Assembly: GCA_009746045.1 (NCBI GenBank)
Contig: RPFO01000034.1
Span: 1,768,146-1,832,145 of the forward strand
Length of the DNA: 64,000 nucleotides
Reading direction: 5' to 3'
Source: Mesostigma viride
Lineage: Eukaryota; Streptophyta; Mesostigmatophyceae; Mesostigmatales; Mesostigmataceae
Shown here: one piece after another, positions 32,960-45,225 of the stretch
Layout: every line of letters starts with the position of its first letter
How positions within the stretch are numbered: position 1 is the first letter of the stretch
Made by a program: the position numbers and the translations under genes
Notes under the pieces: generated by a model
What the model was told of the DNA's origin: nothing
Databases searched by the model: none
What the model saw: the letters and a program-made list of their open reading frames with translations, nothing else

Positions 32960-34545
32960 GGGGCTGCAAACATGCATGCCACACCAAATACAACATGTTC
33001 AGCATGTCCACCAAGTTTGGATATGATGCCATGTCATTCATGCAGCTAGCCATAAACTAAATTATACATAAACGTCTGTCTCCTTGATAAACAGTGACGT
33101 TTGCAACAAGGGGCCGGTGTCCAAAACAAAAATATCAGACACTATATGCTGAAATTTTCCAAAAGTTGGCCCTTGGACCCTACCTACCTAGCACGTAGGC
33201 GCTATACCTAGCAAAACCCTGAGGTCCCAAGGGTTATAGGGGTCGACCTAGGAAGCAAAATGATCAGCTCCGCGAGCTCTACTGTTTGAGCATATTGGTG
33301 TATGGGAAAATTCCGGTTTTCTTAATGGGTCGTTGGCCGGCGCGACGCGATACTGGCACGGCACGGCGCTGGATAGCCGAAGCCTTGTAGTGGTGGCAGA
33401 CGGCAGCATACTTCCGTGCCTAGGGGCAGCACTGGTCATCTAATTGCGGGCACCCCCCCCCCCCTCTATGGTACCTGCCAAAATTTTGACTGCATATTTG
33501 GGTTCAGCTCGACAAGTGCTATCAGTTTGTCCGTCAAACCGTTTCAAAATTCCGACCATACAGGGAGCTAGCAGAAAATCCAAGTGTTTTGTTGTAAAAA
33601 AAAAATATCGGCCCGGCACCCTACTACCTACCTACCCTTCAAAGTTAACGGTTTTTGAGGCTCTGTAACTTCTAACCTAGAGACCCCCTGGCTGGGGTTG
33701 CGACCAGTGGCAAACATGCTTGTTTTCGCGAGATCTACTCGGATCCAGCATGATGTAAATTTTCTTGTTTTTGGACACCCCCCTGTTTGCAAGCAGAAAA
33801 AGGTGAAAATAACACTTTTTTTTTCAGATTATCATGCCATGTACTTCAGATTACAGTGCTGCAAACATGCATGCCACCCAAATACATCATGTTCAGCATG
33901 TCCACCAACTTTGGACACTATCCCATGTCATTTACTATAAGATAGTGACGTTTGCAAGCATTATAATAGATAGACTCAGCTTAATTAATTCATTAATAGA
34001 CACGTGACTGCGTCACGTGAGCATAAGTCCTCAGTGGGAGGGGAACATCAGATGGAATGGATGGTGTAAGCTATCTAGGTCCTAGTTACAGGGGTGTGGG
34101 CACCGCGGCCCGAATCGCTATGAATGCCATACTTGGTCACACGCGGAGCCCCCACAGGCTTGGGGGTGGTCTCCTTCATCACTACTTGCCATCGATCCTT
34201 GCGCACCATCTTCCTCCATATTACAGACAAACCAGGAGGCTGCCCGGGCCGGTGCATGTGAGCCCGTCACGTCTAGTGTAGCACATGTCCATGCCGAGTC
34301 TATCACGAAAAGTCCACGGGTGGCGGCCCTGCCGCGCGCGGCCGGGGGCACGCCAGGTGAGGACATATCGCATAGATGCAAGCATAAAAAAGCTAAAATT
34401 CAGAGCGTTTACACAGTATCATGCCATTTACTTCAGATTTCTAGTGTATGATGAATTGGGCTGCAAACATGTGTGTGCACAACCCAAATGCATCATGTTT
34501 AGCATGTCCTCCAACAGTCTTTGGATGTGTCTGAGCCATGCCTTT
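32960..34545. repeat. Three dispersed copies of an approximately 75-bp repeat
   Basis: Copies at about 32967-33042, 33862-33940 and 34467-34545 share AACATGCATGCCAC, CATGTTCAGCATGTCC and CCAACTTTGGA. The third is the most diverged. A LINE A insertion lies between copies 2 and 3. This suggests an older low-copy tandem or local duplication of about 0.6-0.9 kb. Confidence 0.7.
33981..34370 (-). mobile_element. LINE family A, 5'-truncated copy
   Basis: A TTAATTAA-type tail at 33981 is followed by the family A 3' end (GACACGTGACTGCGTCACGT) and about 330 bp of the ORF C-terminal region on minus. It is very similar to the copies at 54.8-56.9 kb. Confidence 0.88.
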
Positions 34546-34599
34546 AAGCCATAAACACATCACCTTGAAATGACCGCTTTTTTTACATAAACTGCCGAG

Positions 34600-35665
34600 C
34601 GAACAACAATTGGTGCAATACACCAGTGACAGGCTGGCACATGTCACCTGGCATCCAAGTACGCTCACGTCATGACATATCCCAGTTCTACATCTTTTGC
34701 GTTTCCCGCCCATGCAGTCACCCACCCATGCAGCCAAGAGCCATGCACCTGAACACCCACCCACTCACAAGACTAAATGACTAATACACTCACGCGCCTG
34801 GGCACCCAGCCACCCACCCGTCCACCCACCCACTGACCCACCCACGCAGCCAGCCATGCCCTTACAAACCCACCCTATCTAACCACTCGTGCATGCACCC
34901 GGGCACCCAGCCACCTACCAACCCACTGGGACATCCACCCACCGAGCCAGCTGACCTGCGCAACCCACCCAAACTAGTAGTAGCTAATAAGGATCGAGGA
35001 ATCACCCATCCATTATAGCCAGCCACCCAACCACCTGACCGCCCAGCCAGCTGGCCCAATGTGCGCTACCTGGCCTCCCACTCTTGACCAAACCACTCAC
35101 ATTAACCTACTAAACCGACTCCCTCCCCCCACACCCTTACTGTAAGTACCTACCGTGACCCACCCACTCACCCACCCACACATGGATTCTTCAGGCAGCC
35201 AAACACACACCTCACCCCCAACCTGCACAGCCCTTCACTCGCGATACGTGAGTCCATATCCCAACCACAAACCCATCCACGCATTCTTCATATATGCGCG
35301 CCCCCCCACCCATCTACCTACCGGCCCGTTCGCCCACACACGAACTTCTAGTCACCTACGCATCCACCGCCACCGCGGAGTCCACCGTTGGCCCACCACC
35401 TACCCACCCACCCGCATCCCTAACCACCATATTATAAGCACTAACTAGCCCACCACCCTCAAACCGGCCCATGCAATTGTTTTAGTCAGGCACTTATAAG
35501 ATCAACACGTCAACCATTTCGAGAAGTCCCCAAAGCCTGTCAATCACCCATCCACCTGCTGGCCATCCACCTATAACCAACTGGTCACTCTTGCACTCAT
35601 CCACCCACCATAACCATGCAGCCACCCAAACACCCTGCACCCACCCGTGCCCTCTCCAACTGCCT
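34600..35665. repeat. CCACCCA-rich dispersed repeat, copy 1
   Basis: Begins near GACAGGCTGGCACATGTCAC and runs through cytosine-rich imperfect repeats to CCCTCTCCAACTGC. A collinear second copy lies at about 49405-50497 inside the CACTA-like element. No coding signal. Confidence 0.75.
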
Positions 35666-35861
35666 GAGCTCCTAGCTACTAATTGGCCAGCCACTTACCC
35701 ATGCATTCACCTTTCAGCCAGCCACCTGCCCAACCACTAGCCAGGCATTCATTGAAGCATCTACACACTGTAGCATGAGCCACCCACCCAAGACTCCCTG
35801 CAAGGGCAACCAACTAAACAACTAACCAAGGTTCCGCGCCCAGCTACACAACCACCTAACC

Positions 35862-35955
35862 TGCACCCACCACCCAACCACCCAACCACCCAACCACCCA
35901 ACCACCCAACCACCCAACCACCCAACCACCCAACCACCCAACCACCCAACACCCA
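35862..35955. repeat. 8-bp tandem repeat CCACCCAA
   Basis: About 11 nearly perfect units. The valine/glycine/tryptophan open frames on minus are artefacts of the repeat. Confidence 0.95.
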
Positions 35956-37186
35956 AACCAACCCGGCACATGGTCACTGCATGCCCGCCCGTTCGCGCTT
36001 CAAGCACGTTTGCACCATACACGCAACCCCCATACACGCTCCACTCACCTAGCCAGCCAGTGCATGCCCAGCCAGCCACCTGGCTGCCCAACTCGTGCGT
36101 GAAGGCAATATTAGCCATGAATAACCTCACCATGCGTCACTTGCATTGCCAGGGTAATTTGCATGTGGCAGTTTCCATCTTGTTGTGAATGAACTGAAAA
36201 GGCTCTTTCTTTGCAGAAATGAATGAGCCAACGTTCAAACAACGTTCTCCTACATATCCCTCGATCTTTAAAACAGTCCTTATTAAACTGGAAAGGCAAG
36301 GGTAAATATCTGAACAAGGTGGCAATGATCACAGCACAATGCCCTTGAGAAAGTCTTAATAATCAGCTCTCTACCCTTTGAGAAGCTGCCTTGTGTTAGC
36401 AGCGATTCTGGTCCCTCTTCTAGCTCGCTTACCGGCTCGCCTAACCTGCGCTTCTTTATTGGCGCTGGCAGATGCGAAGCTTGAGCTCATCGTGCCGTGG
36501 GCGAGGTCGTCTGCGTGACCCATCACAACTCCAAACCGTTTGGCCGACAAACTAAAAACGATGCCCCCCTTTTCCTTTGTTGCTTGGCATTAATAGAAAA
36601 TGAACTCGCACGGGAAAAATTGTTGTTTGCAAAGAGCTTTGTACAGGCATTATAAGCAGTTTTTCGCAGCTTTCAGTCCCGCGCATACCGCACATCCAGA
36701 AGACCATTAGCGACCTTTGTGCGGACTCTTGGGCACGCCATGTATCCTGCTGGCTCATTGCCGCATGCTGGGCAGAATAGGAATTAAGGTCGGGCATAAT
36801 CTAATTAGCAATTCATCTGCCGACAAAGATATGCATGGCATGTCGCAAAAACCAGACGGATTTCGCACCCCTTTTCACATATTCAGGGTGATATTCATTT
36901 CTGCGCAACATTTCGCAAAAGTAGACGGTAGCTATCCTCAAAACTACTAATACATACCAGCTATATGGTTATTAAAGCGGGCGCGACAAGTTATGCATCC
37001 TACAGAGTTTCCCATGTGACGAAATATTGCATTCGCAAGTCAGAAATCTGCATTGGGCCGCGCGAACCCTGAAAATCTTTTTACTAATTCTCATGGCAAA
37101 TCAAGCCCACTGAATTGCACGACCAAAAATTCATGGGATATGTAAACCAAGATCAGTGAGGAATAACTTACCCAAGAGTCACTCCA
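35956..37186. other. Stretch without recognisable gene
   Basis: Unique-looking sequence with no splice chain. The minus frame at 36552-36797 has no recognisable domain. Confidence 0.45.
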
Positions 37187-37426
37187 ATCCATCCACGGCA
37201 TTTTCTACACTGCCACGTCGAACCCGACCACCATTGTTAACCCCGCCGTGCTCCCAAACGTGAAAAAAAGCCGCGACGGTGCGAGATCTCGCGCCAAAAA
37301 GCTTCACGAGTTTCCGCGCACGACGGGCACAGCGCCGCTTCATGTGCACCGCCATCGCCACCGGCATCGACGGTCACCCGCTCCCCAGCACGTGTGGGGA
37401 TCCGCCGGGGCAACTTCAGCTCAGGT

Positions 37427-37798
37427 ATGGCTGCCGGGCGTGGCCGTCCTCCTAAATTCGTTCGCTTTGCACCCGAGCCGGAGCCCGCACTGCCGAACCC
37501 TTCTCAACTATCAATGACGACGCTCGCGGCCCTGCAGCTCCGTGGCTCTAGCAGTGGGATCTGCCTAACTCCCTTCACCCGCCCCTTTGCCTTCGCAGCC
37601 CTCGGGCTGTCGGAGAGAGAGCAACGGGTCGGCAGTGAGCCAGGTTCGCCCCGCCTCGCGCGGCTGCCTCCGAAACCTCCTCAGACTGCACGCATTTCTT
37701 ATTATGCGTGCAGACGCAGATTCATTCTACCTGCATGGCCACCCGAGCCAACGGTTGGCGTCGCCTCGACGCGTTGGCAGGAAGAATCGAAACGGTGA
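37427..37798 (+). CDS. Hypothetical frame with AT-hook-like start
   Basis: An open frame of 123 codons starts MAAGRGRPPKFVRF, whose GRGRPP resembles an AT-hook core. The rest is proline- and alanine-rich with no domain. It lies 130 bp before the LINE endonuclease fragment and may be the start of that LINE rather than a host gene. Codon use is GC-rich, as in the other LINE ORFs here. Confidence 0.3.
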   Translation: MAAGRGRPPKFVRFAPEPEPALPNPSQLSMTTLAALQLRGSSSGICLTPFTRPFAFAALGLSEREQRVGSEPGSPRLARLPPKPPQTARISYYACRRRFILPAWPPEPTVGVASTRWQEESKR

Positions 37799-37928
37799 TT
37801 GAAAGTGATAAGTCCTCAACCCGCCCCCCCTATGTACCCCCCCACCTCCACCCCCACTCCCATCACCACCCTGCTCCATCTCCGACCCCCCCCCCGCCTG
37901 CACCCTGCTTTTTGGTCAACGCGCGCCA

Positions 37929-38640
37929 TTGGTCATCGCCACCTTCAACGCCCGCACGCTCCAGCCCGACGCTGACCGCTGTCACTGCCAGTGCGCAGCG
38001 ACGACTGTCAGTGGCAGCCACCGAGTCTCCAAACTTATCGGTTTCTGCATCGCCAATAACATCGCCATCCTGGGAATCCAAGCAAGAACACAGGCGCACT
38101 GCATCGGCTTGCGGACCGACCGCCCTTGCTGCTGCATGACGACATCGACGGCTGGCGGTTTTATTACGGAGCTAGGCGGCGGCGGCACCGGGAGCGGCGG
38201 GGGCGTCGGTCTCCTCTGCTCCCTGCTTGCATGCTGTACACCACATGGGTGGTGAACCCCAGCTGGTCAACGCTCGCCTCCTCGATCGTGGCCACCTTCC
38301 ATTCGGTGGAGGGCCACTCGTCCTACGCCCTGACGGTGGGCGTCGGTTACGCACCACACTCCGGCCACCCTGAACAAGATCGCAAGGACTTCTTTGCTGC
38401 GCTGCATGGAGAACCTGGCGAACGGCACCCCTGGTCGCAACTACCTCGCTTGCTACTGGACGCCAACGCAACGCTACCACCGCCGGGGTACCTACTGGCG
38501 GATGTCAGCATGCCCCATGCAACGGTACATACGGTCTCCAATGCCAACACTGAGCTTTTTGCTGATTTGTTTACGAGTCATGCGATTTGGTGGTCTGCCA
38601 ACACGTACCCGCTTTCCACATAGTCCAGATGCTCTGGTCA
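37929..38640 (+). mobile_element. LINE ORF2 fragment: AP-endonuclease domain
   Basis: The pieces follow the order of a LINE apurinic endonuclease: TFNARTL, then ILGIQ, then GGGVGLL, then YAPHSGHPEQDRKDFF, then LDANATL. The reading changes frame at least twice: QEHRR, the expected partner of ILGIQ, is read in the next frame near 38085, and HSGH onwards is in another. No reverse transcriptase follows. A dead LINE piece. Confidence 0.75.
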
Positions 38641-39062
38641 CACACACCTCGCCTGGCACTGAACGCTGCAGATGTGGCAGCAATGGGAGGCATGCTGGCT
38701 ACTGAGCTCCCTCACCTTTCCACCACCGCCGCCTCCACCTCCACCGCCGACATCAAAGCCCAGCTTCTCGACATCGACCGGCCAGCGCCTCAAGGACAAC
38801 GCCATCGCCATTGAGTGCCTGCAACACACCGCAGGCCTCACCGCCCAGGCGGTGAAGGACATCGCTGCCCAGCCGGCATCTGCTGCCAGGCCCGGCCAGT
38901 GATGCTCCTTCCACCCAGACCTGGGCGGAACCACACCACGTACCTCCACCACCTCCACCATCGCGGCACAGCTAGCTCAAGCAACAAGCCCTCGACCTCC
39001 GTGAGGAGGCTGACCTCACCCAGCGCAGCCACAATGTCATCGTCAAGCACTTCGCCCTAGCC
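38640..39062 (+). mobile_element. LINE ORF1 fragment (coiled coil and RRM start)
   Basis: Broken frames give GQRLKDNAIAIECLQHTAGL and, later, EADLTQRSHNVIVKHFAL. The last resembles the start of the ORF1 RRM in the element at 45.2 kb (RQRNMVIKGF). It sits directly after the endonuclease piece and probably belongs to a different insertion. Confidence 0.6.
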
Positions 39063-39341
39063 GGCAGATGAGACCTCGGACTACTGTCGCGTTTGCGTGC
39101 CATTTCATCCTGGACTGGTCATTACCACTACTTGGAACGCCGCAAGGCCCGCACGAAAAAATTTGGAAAACGAAAATGGCTGACGGCGGTATGGCTGACG
39201 GCGGAGCTCAGATCTTTTGCGTCTGAGCCCCAAATTCGGTCAGACCATTTGCATTCGATGCGCTTTTTTTCAGACGCACACGCCAGTATAATCGGTTACG
39301 GCTGAAACGCAGTATTGCCAAAGTTACGCACGTGACCAGCT

Positions 39342-40330
39342 ATGACGACTACCAAAGCAAAACGAGGGCTGGAAAAGGAGCTGGCACAGCTTCCCAGCGC
39401 CCAGCCCAACCCTCTCGCCCTCGCCATTGTTCAGCCGACAGGCTTACCCGCCAAACCCTCGCCAAGCGCCTCTCCTGAACCCAAGAAACTATGCCACGAT
39501 CGCCACAAATGGAGCCAATACTTGCCCGGCGACGGAATGTTCTCCCTCGTCGAGTGGAATAGGCTGTCGCCGCAGGAATGCGTCGAGGTTCTCGAGTTCC
39601 TCGCACAGGAACGGAAGCTCTTCGTGACCCTGAAGGGGGGGGCGGCTATCGACTACCGCGACACGTCCTGGCTCTACACCTTTGACGAACCAAGCCAACG
39701 CCTGTTTATCTTGACCAGCCACTACCAGCGCTGCGTCGGCGACATCACCCGAGCGATCAACGCCAGCCTCGCACAGCCGGCTGCCCCATCGGCTCCCTCC
39801 CTCTGCAAGGATGACATCCGCGCAGTGCTGGAGGAGCACGTGACCTGGCCGCTGGCCGAGAAGCTGACATCGCTGAACACCACGCTCAACACGGTGGAAG
39901 CCCGGGTCTCCAACGTGGAAACCAAGGTCGTCCACAAGTTACAACCCCAGTTCACAGCGCTACACACTGCGGCGCAGGCTTCGGAAACGCATGCTGCACT
40001 TGTCTCTCGCCTTAACCAGGTGGAGGGCAAGTGTGGCGTGCTCCTGAAGAAGCTTGAGGCCATCACCGCCCACACCGAGGCCCTGGCCACACAGGTCCCC
40101 AAGATAGCGGAGCAGACGGCCACCATTGCATCCCAGCCACCCCGGCAGGATGCTGGCGACCTCCCGCCGCTCTCCTACGCGGACCTGCTGCGGCCGGTCA
40201 GCGACCGCCTCCACCACCGACGCCATCGCCACGTAAAGCTCCAGGAGCTGGAGGACCACCGCCAGGCCCAGCAACGGGAGGTCACCGACCGCGCTCGATC
40301 GCCGCGAGTGCCGAGTGGTGCTACGTCGCT
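39342..40330 (+). mobile_element. LINE ORF1, N-terminal part, cut by the CACTA-like element
   Basis: Open from ATG 39342 for about 329 codons up to the CACTA junction. After an alanine/proline-rich start and the CHDRHKWSQYL region, residues about 180-270 form a heptad-like coiled coil (TLNTTLNTVEARVSNVETK and following). A PPLSYADLLRP block precedes the junction. LINE ORF1 proteins bind the element RNA as coiled-coil trimers. The C-terminal half resumes at 52110 on the same strand, so a single ORF1 was split by an 11.8-kb insertion. Confidence 0.8.
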
Positions 40331-40860
40331 CACTAGGAGTTAATTTTACGGGGCGTAAACGCCCCGGTTGAGGTTACCGGGGCGGTTACTGGCCAGTAAC
40401 CATGTACGTTTAAGGTTACCGGCCAGGTTACCGGCCGGTAACCTTAAACGCGACAGACTAAATACCGGCCGGTAATGGTTACCGGGCGGTAATAGTTACC
40501 GGAACGTTTACTGGGCGGTAACTTTTACCGGAGCCGTAACCATGCCCGTAACCTATCTGGGTTACGGTCATGGTTACGGCCCAAGTAGAAGTTACCGGGC
40601 GGTAAACTGGCATGGTTACGGGACCAGTTCTGAGAACCGGGATGGGTTACCGGCATGGTTACGGGACCAGTTCTGATAACCGGGCCTGGCTACTGGCCTG
40701 GTTACGGGTCCGTCAACCGTCCCGTAACCTGCAGTAGTTACGGCCCAGTAGTTGACCCTGGCTACTGCGGTGGTTACGGGGCCGGTTATGCCCCAGTAAT
40801 AGTAGTAACCCATGCCTACAACGCAGCCTGTCCGGGTTATGGCCCCGAATTCTAAAATGC
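40331..40860. repeat. Left subterminal GTTACCGG motif array
   Basis: More than 20 occurrences of GTTAC or GTAAC cores, many as GTTACCGG or palindromic GTTACCGGCCGGTAAC, within 530 bp. In CACTA elements such motifs are binding sites for the element's own DNA-binding protein. Confidence 0.85.
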
Positions 40861-41299
40861 TTTGACCCCGGCTATGGTGAGTGGCTTGCATGATATGGTG
40901 CTTTTCAAGATGCATTTTTGAATTAGGCATTTCATTAAAATGTTTAAGAAGTCATTAATAATCAATTGCACGAATCACTTCCATCCGATGTTGTCAACGT
41001 GGGCTTCATGATGAAATCGTGGAGATGACGCACATGAAGTTCACGGAACATCTTAGGTAATAAATTAAGCCGTTACGGCAGTAGAACCTTGGCCGATGAG
41101 GGTGGCGTCTTGAAGCTGTTGTCACCCTCAAGTCCGCTCGGCCAGGGGTAATCGCCCATGTTGATTTGAAAGGTACCGCCGTCCATATGGCGGCTCCGCT
41201 TTTGGTGCGAGTTGACCAACTTCCCGTCTTAATCATTCCGGATTGCCTGCAGTTCATTCCGCTTTTGTCCAAGTAAGACAGCAACTGTCACGCACTCAT

Positions 41300-41595
41300 A
41301 GAAAACGCAAAATGCCCCGAATGCAGTTACGGCCATACGGTAGCGAGGAATGGCAGTTGAAATTTCTAGTACACAGGCAACTAGTAAGAAAAAGGACGAT
41401 GCGTGCACCACCACCAATACGTACGTGCATCCCTCTCTTGAAAATGACAGCATCTTCCATGCCGTCCAAGAAAAACGCAACGTATTTAACATGAACCCGA
41501 ATGCAGTTACGGTCGTAGACTAGTGAGGACTGGCAGCTGAAAGTTCTAGTTGATGGGCTGAGAATAAGGAAAAAAATGATGCGTGCACTCACCTA
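41300..41595. repeat. Two-unit tandem duplication of about 180 bp
   Basis: Both units share CGAATGCAGTTACGG, AGCGAGGA/AGTGAGGA, TTCTAGT and GATGCGTGCAC. The GTTACGG core links it to the subterminal array. Confidence 0.7.
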
Positions 41596-43345
41596 CCCTA
41601 TTACGTCCCTCCCATGGCAAGGAACCAGCAAAACCACCCACATACCCTGTTGTGTCCCTCCCTTGACAAGGAACAAGCACGTGCACATGCCCTACCCCAC
41701 ATGCATGCCTCCCTTGACAAGAATCGAACGGGCACGTGCACCCACCTACCCTATGTGCACCCCTCCTTTGACAAGGAACAAGCACGTGTACATGCCTACC
41801 CCACATGCATGCCTCCCTTGACAAGAATCGAACGAGCACGTGCACCCACCCACCCTGTGTGCACCCCTCCTTTGACAAGGAACAAGCACATGAACTCACC
41901 TACACTATACGCGTCCCTCCCTTGACAAGGAATAGGCACGTGCACATGCCTACCCCACATCCATGCCTCCCCTGACCAGTAACAAGCACGTGCACCCACC
42001 TACCCTACGTGCATCCCTCCTGTGACATGGAACAAGCACGTGCACCCACCAACCCTATGTACGTGCCTCTTGACAAGCAACAAGCACGTGCACCCACCTA
42101 CCCTAAGTGCCCCCCTCCTTTGACAAGGAACAAGCATGTGCACTCATCTACCGCACGTGCATCCCTCCCTTGACAAGGAACAAGCAAGCCCACCCACCTA
42201 CCCTACCTGCATCCCTCCCTTGACATGAAACAAGCACGTGCACATGCCTACCCCACATGCATGCCTCCCTTGACAAGGAACGAGCACGTGCACCCACCCA
42301 CCCTATGTGCACCCCTCCTTTGACAAGGAACAAGCACATGAACTCACCTACACTACGTGCGTCCCTCCCTTGACAAGGAACAAGCACGTGCACATGCCCC
42401 ACCCCACATGCATGCCTCCCTTGACAAGAATCGAACGGGCACGTGCACCCACCCACCCTGTGTGCACCCCTCCTTTGACAAGGAACAAGCACATGAACTC
42501 ACCTACACTACGCGCGTCCCTCCCTTGACAAGGAATAGGCACGTGCACATGCCTACCCCACATCCATACCTCCCCTGACCAGTAACAAGCACGTGCACCC
42601 ACCTACCCTACGTGCATCCCTCCTGTGACATGGAACAAGCATGTGCACATGCCTACCCCACATGCGTCCCTCCTTTGACATCGAACAAGCACGTGCACCC
42701 ACCAACCCTATGTCCGCCCCTCCCTTGATAAGGTACAAGCATGCCCACCCACCTACCCTACCTGCATCCCTCCCTTGACATGGAACAACCATGTGCACAT
42801 TCCTACTCCACATGCCCCCCTCCTTTGACAAGGAACAAGCATGTGCACTCATCTACCGTACGTGCATCCCTCCCTTGACAAGGAACAAGCAAGCCCACCC
42901 ACCTACCCTACCTGCATCCCTCCCTTGACATGAAACAAGCACGTGCACATGCCTACCCCACATGCATGCCTCCCTTGACAAGGAACGAGCACGTGCACCC
43001 ACCCACCCTATGTGCACCCCTCCTTTGACAAGGAACAAGCACATGAACTCACCTACACTACGTGCGTCCCTCCCTTGACAAGGAATAAGCACGTGCACAT
43101 GCCTACCCCACATCCATGCCTCCCCTGACCAGTAACAAGCACGTGCACTCACCTACCCTACGTATGTGCCTCTTGACAAGGACCAAGCTCGTGCACCCAC
43201 CTACCATACGTGAATCCCTCCCTTGACAAGGTACACGCATGCCCACCCACCTACCCTACGTGGGCCCCTCCCTTGATAAGGTACACGCATGACCAGCCAC
43301 CCACCCCGCGAGCCTCCCTACTTTGACAAGGAACAAGCACGTGGG
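41596..43345. repeat. Approximately 51-bp minisatellite with higher-order duplication
   Basis: About 34 units built on CCTCCCTTGACAAGGAACAA, GCACGTGCAC and a CCTACCC block. The segment about 42124-42360 recurs almost unchanged at about 42837-43072, so units were also duplicated as a block of roughly 713 bp. Frames on both strands are artefacts. Confidence 0.93.
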
Positions 43346-43387
43346 CCCGCTAGCATGGCAGCAAGGAAGACATTACACTAACATGGC

Positions 43388-43591
43388 ATGGCCAAAGCAA
43401 AAGAGACAGAGAAGTCAATGGAGAGAAAGCTCCTAAGAACTCCTAGTAAAATTGGCAACCATGGAGGGCAAAAAACGTTCAACAACTTACGATGGGCATC
43501 GGCACATACAGAGAAGCCCAGGTGTGCCAGGTGTAAAATAAGCGAGATTGAAGTGTCGCCTACCTCGTGGGAGACTTTTTGTATCTGGTAA
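43388..43591 (+). CDS. Small hypothetical frame with CxxC motif
   Basis: A 67-codon frame with a lysine-rich start (MAKAKETEKSMERK) and RCARCK. No domain is recognised. It lies just after the minisatellite inside the CACTA-like element. It could be an exon of an element gene; the evidence is weak. Confidence 0.2.
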   Translation: MAKAKETEKSMERKLLRTPSKIGNHGGQKTFNNLRWASAHTEKPRCARCKISEIEVSPTSWETFCIW

Positions 43592-44370
43592 ACAATGAAA
43601 GCGAGTGGAAAGATGGACAACGTGAAAATAACATACAATCGACTGCAATGCATGCAAAGAGGACAGAATCAGAAATAAAGCGCGCTGCATTCAGGCAGCG
43701 CTGAGCAATTGAACGGTGAACAATTTAATCCGGAACGCATTGTCTACGCGACTCGATGCGACTAAACGTGGCATGCATACGCGGTCGCTGACTGAAGACA
43801 TTGTGTACCTGGCTCAGCAAGGTGCGCTTGCAGCCGCTTTCTTAAATATGCCGCAGGCGCACGATGTAACGAATTGAAGTTTGCATGTAGTAACAAAGGC
43901 AAGAAAAGCGGTGTAGCTGGCTACCGACTACGCCATAGTAAGCTGTATCGGAGTTGGCGCTGCCGATGGCTGGAAACGGATGACCGAATCATGCTAAACT
44001 GGGGCTCCAAAAGGGCTTGTCATGCATCCTAGTGCGCCTTTTGCTTTTTTTTCTTCAAGCATCGTGAGCATGCGGGTTTAGGGGGGCGCTTATTCTTTCA
44101 CCACTATCAGTCGGCTGGACTGCAATCGGCATAGCCAGCGCAAGGTGATGCAAGGGCAGGCAAACTTTACCAGCTCGTTCAAGGCTCGTTGATGAAATTC
44201 AAACATCTAGGCGGCGCGTCTGCAACGGCTCATCGCAATTCGAATTCGCAAGCAGAACCCTCGTTACACGTGGCGCATGCAGAGATCTGCTTCGGGCGGC
44301 TTGGCGTATCTCACTGCGTCGTGACTCGAGTAGATAGTCAGCCTAGTTGGTACTCTGGGGGCCTCGAGTT
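43592..44370. other. Stretch without recognisable gene
   Basis: No coding or repeat signal was recognised within this part of the CACTA-like element. Confidence 0.4.
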
Positions 44371-44935
44371 CGGCAGTCCCCTATTCGGAAATCCCGGATC
44401 ATATGTACTCCACACTATGTACTCTTGGAGTACATAGTGTGCCACCCTATGTACTCTTGGAGTACATAGTGTGGAGTACATAGTCACTCCTTCCTAAGTA
44501 ATACGGGCGTGTCTCACCGCGTCGGCAGTCCCCTATTCGGAAATCCCGGATCATATGTACTCCACACTATGTACTCTTGGAGTACATAGTGTGGAGTACA
44601 TAGTCACTCCTTCCTATGTAATACGGGCGTGTCTCACCGCGTCGGCAGTCCCCTATTCGGAAATCCCGGATCATATGTACTCCGGACTATGTACTCTTGG
44701 AGTACATAGTGTGCCACCCTATGTACTCTTGGAGTACATAGTGTGGAGTACATAGTCACTCCTTCCTATGTAATACGGGCGTGTCTCACCGCGTCGGCAG
44801 TCCCCTATTCGGAAATCCCGGATCATATGTACTCCGGACTATGTACTCTTGGAGTACATAGTGTGCCACCCTATGTACTCTTGGAGTACATAGGGTGGAG
44901 TACATAGTTACACCTTCCTATGTAATACGGGGGTG
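44371..44935. repeat. Four-unit tandem repeat with internal hairpins (TATGTACTC)
   Basis: Units of about 119 or 152 bp start CGGCAGTCCCCTATTCGG. Each contains the palindrome ACTATGTACTC-TTG-GAGTACATAGT once or twice, and the unit length difference equals one hairpin. The hairpins could fold into cruciforms. Confidence 0.9.
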
Positions 44936-45090
44936 TAATCATATGTAATCATGTGTAATCATCGGTAAAAATCGGTAATCATTTGTCCTTTTTTGGTAAT
45001 CATGTACGTGTAATCATGTGTAATCATGTGTAATCATCGGTAAAAATCGGTAATCATTTGTCCTTTTTTGGTAATCATTTCGGTCAGGGT
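44936..45090. repeat. GTAATCAT short repeats, duplicated block
   Basis: About ten GTAATCAT phrases. The block containing CGGTAAAAATCGGTAATC and TTGTCCTTTTTTGG is present twice, about 67 bp apart. Confidence 0.85.
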
Positions 45091-45225
45091 CACGTGTGCT
45101 TGTCTGCATGATCGATCGTCCAGACAAGCTGCACTGCCCCTAAGACCCTAACTTACACAAGATGATGGAGTAGTTTGGTGTTGAAAGGGAAGGTCGAAAG
45201 CCTGCGCTTAATGCACCACCCGTAA

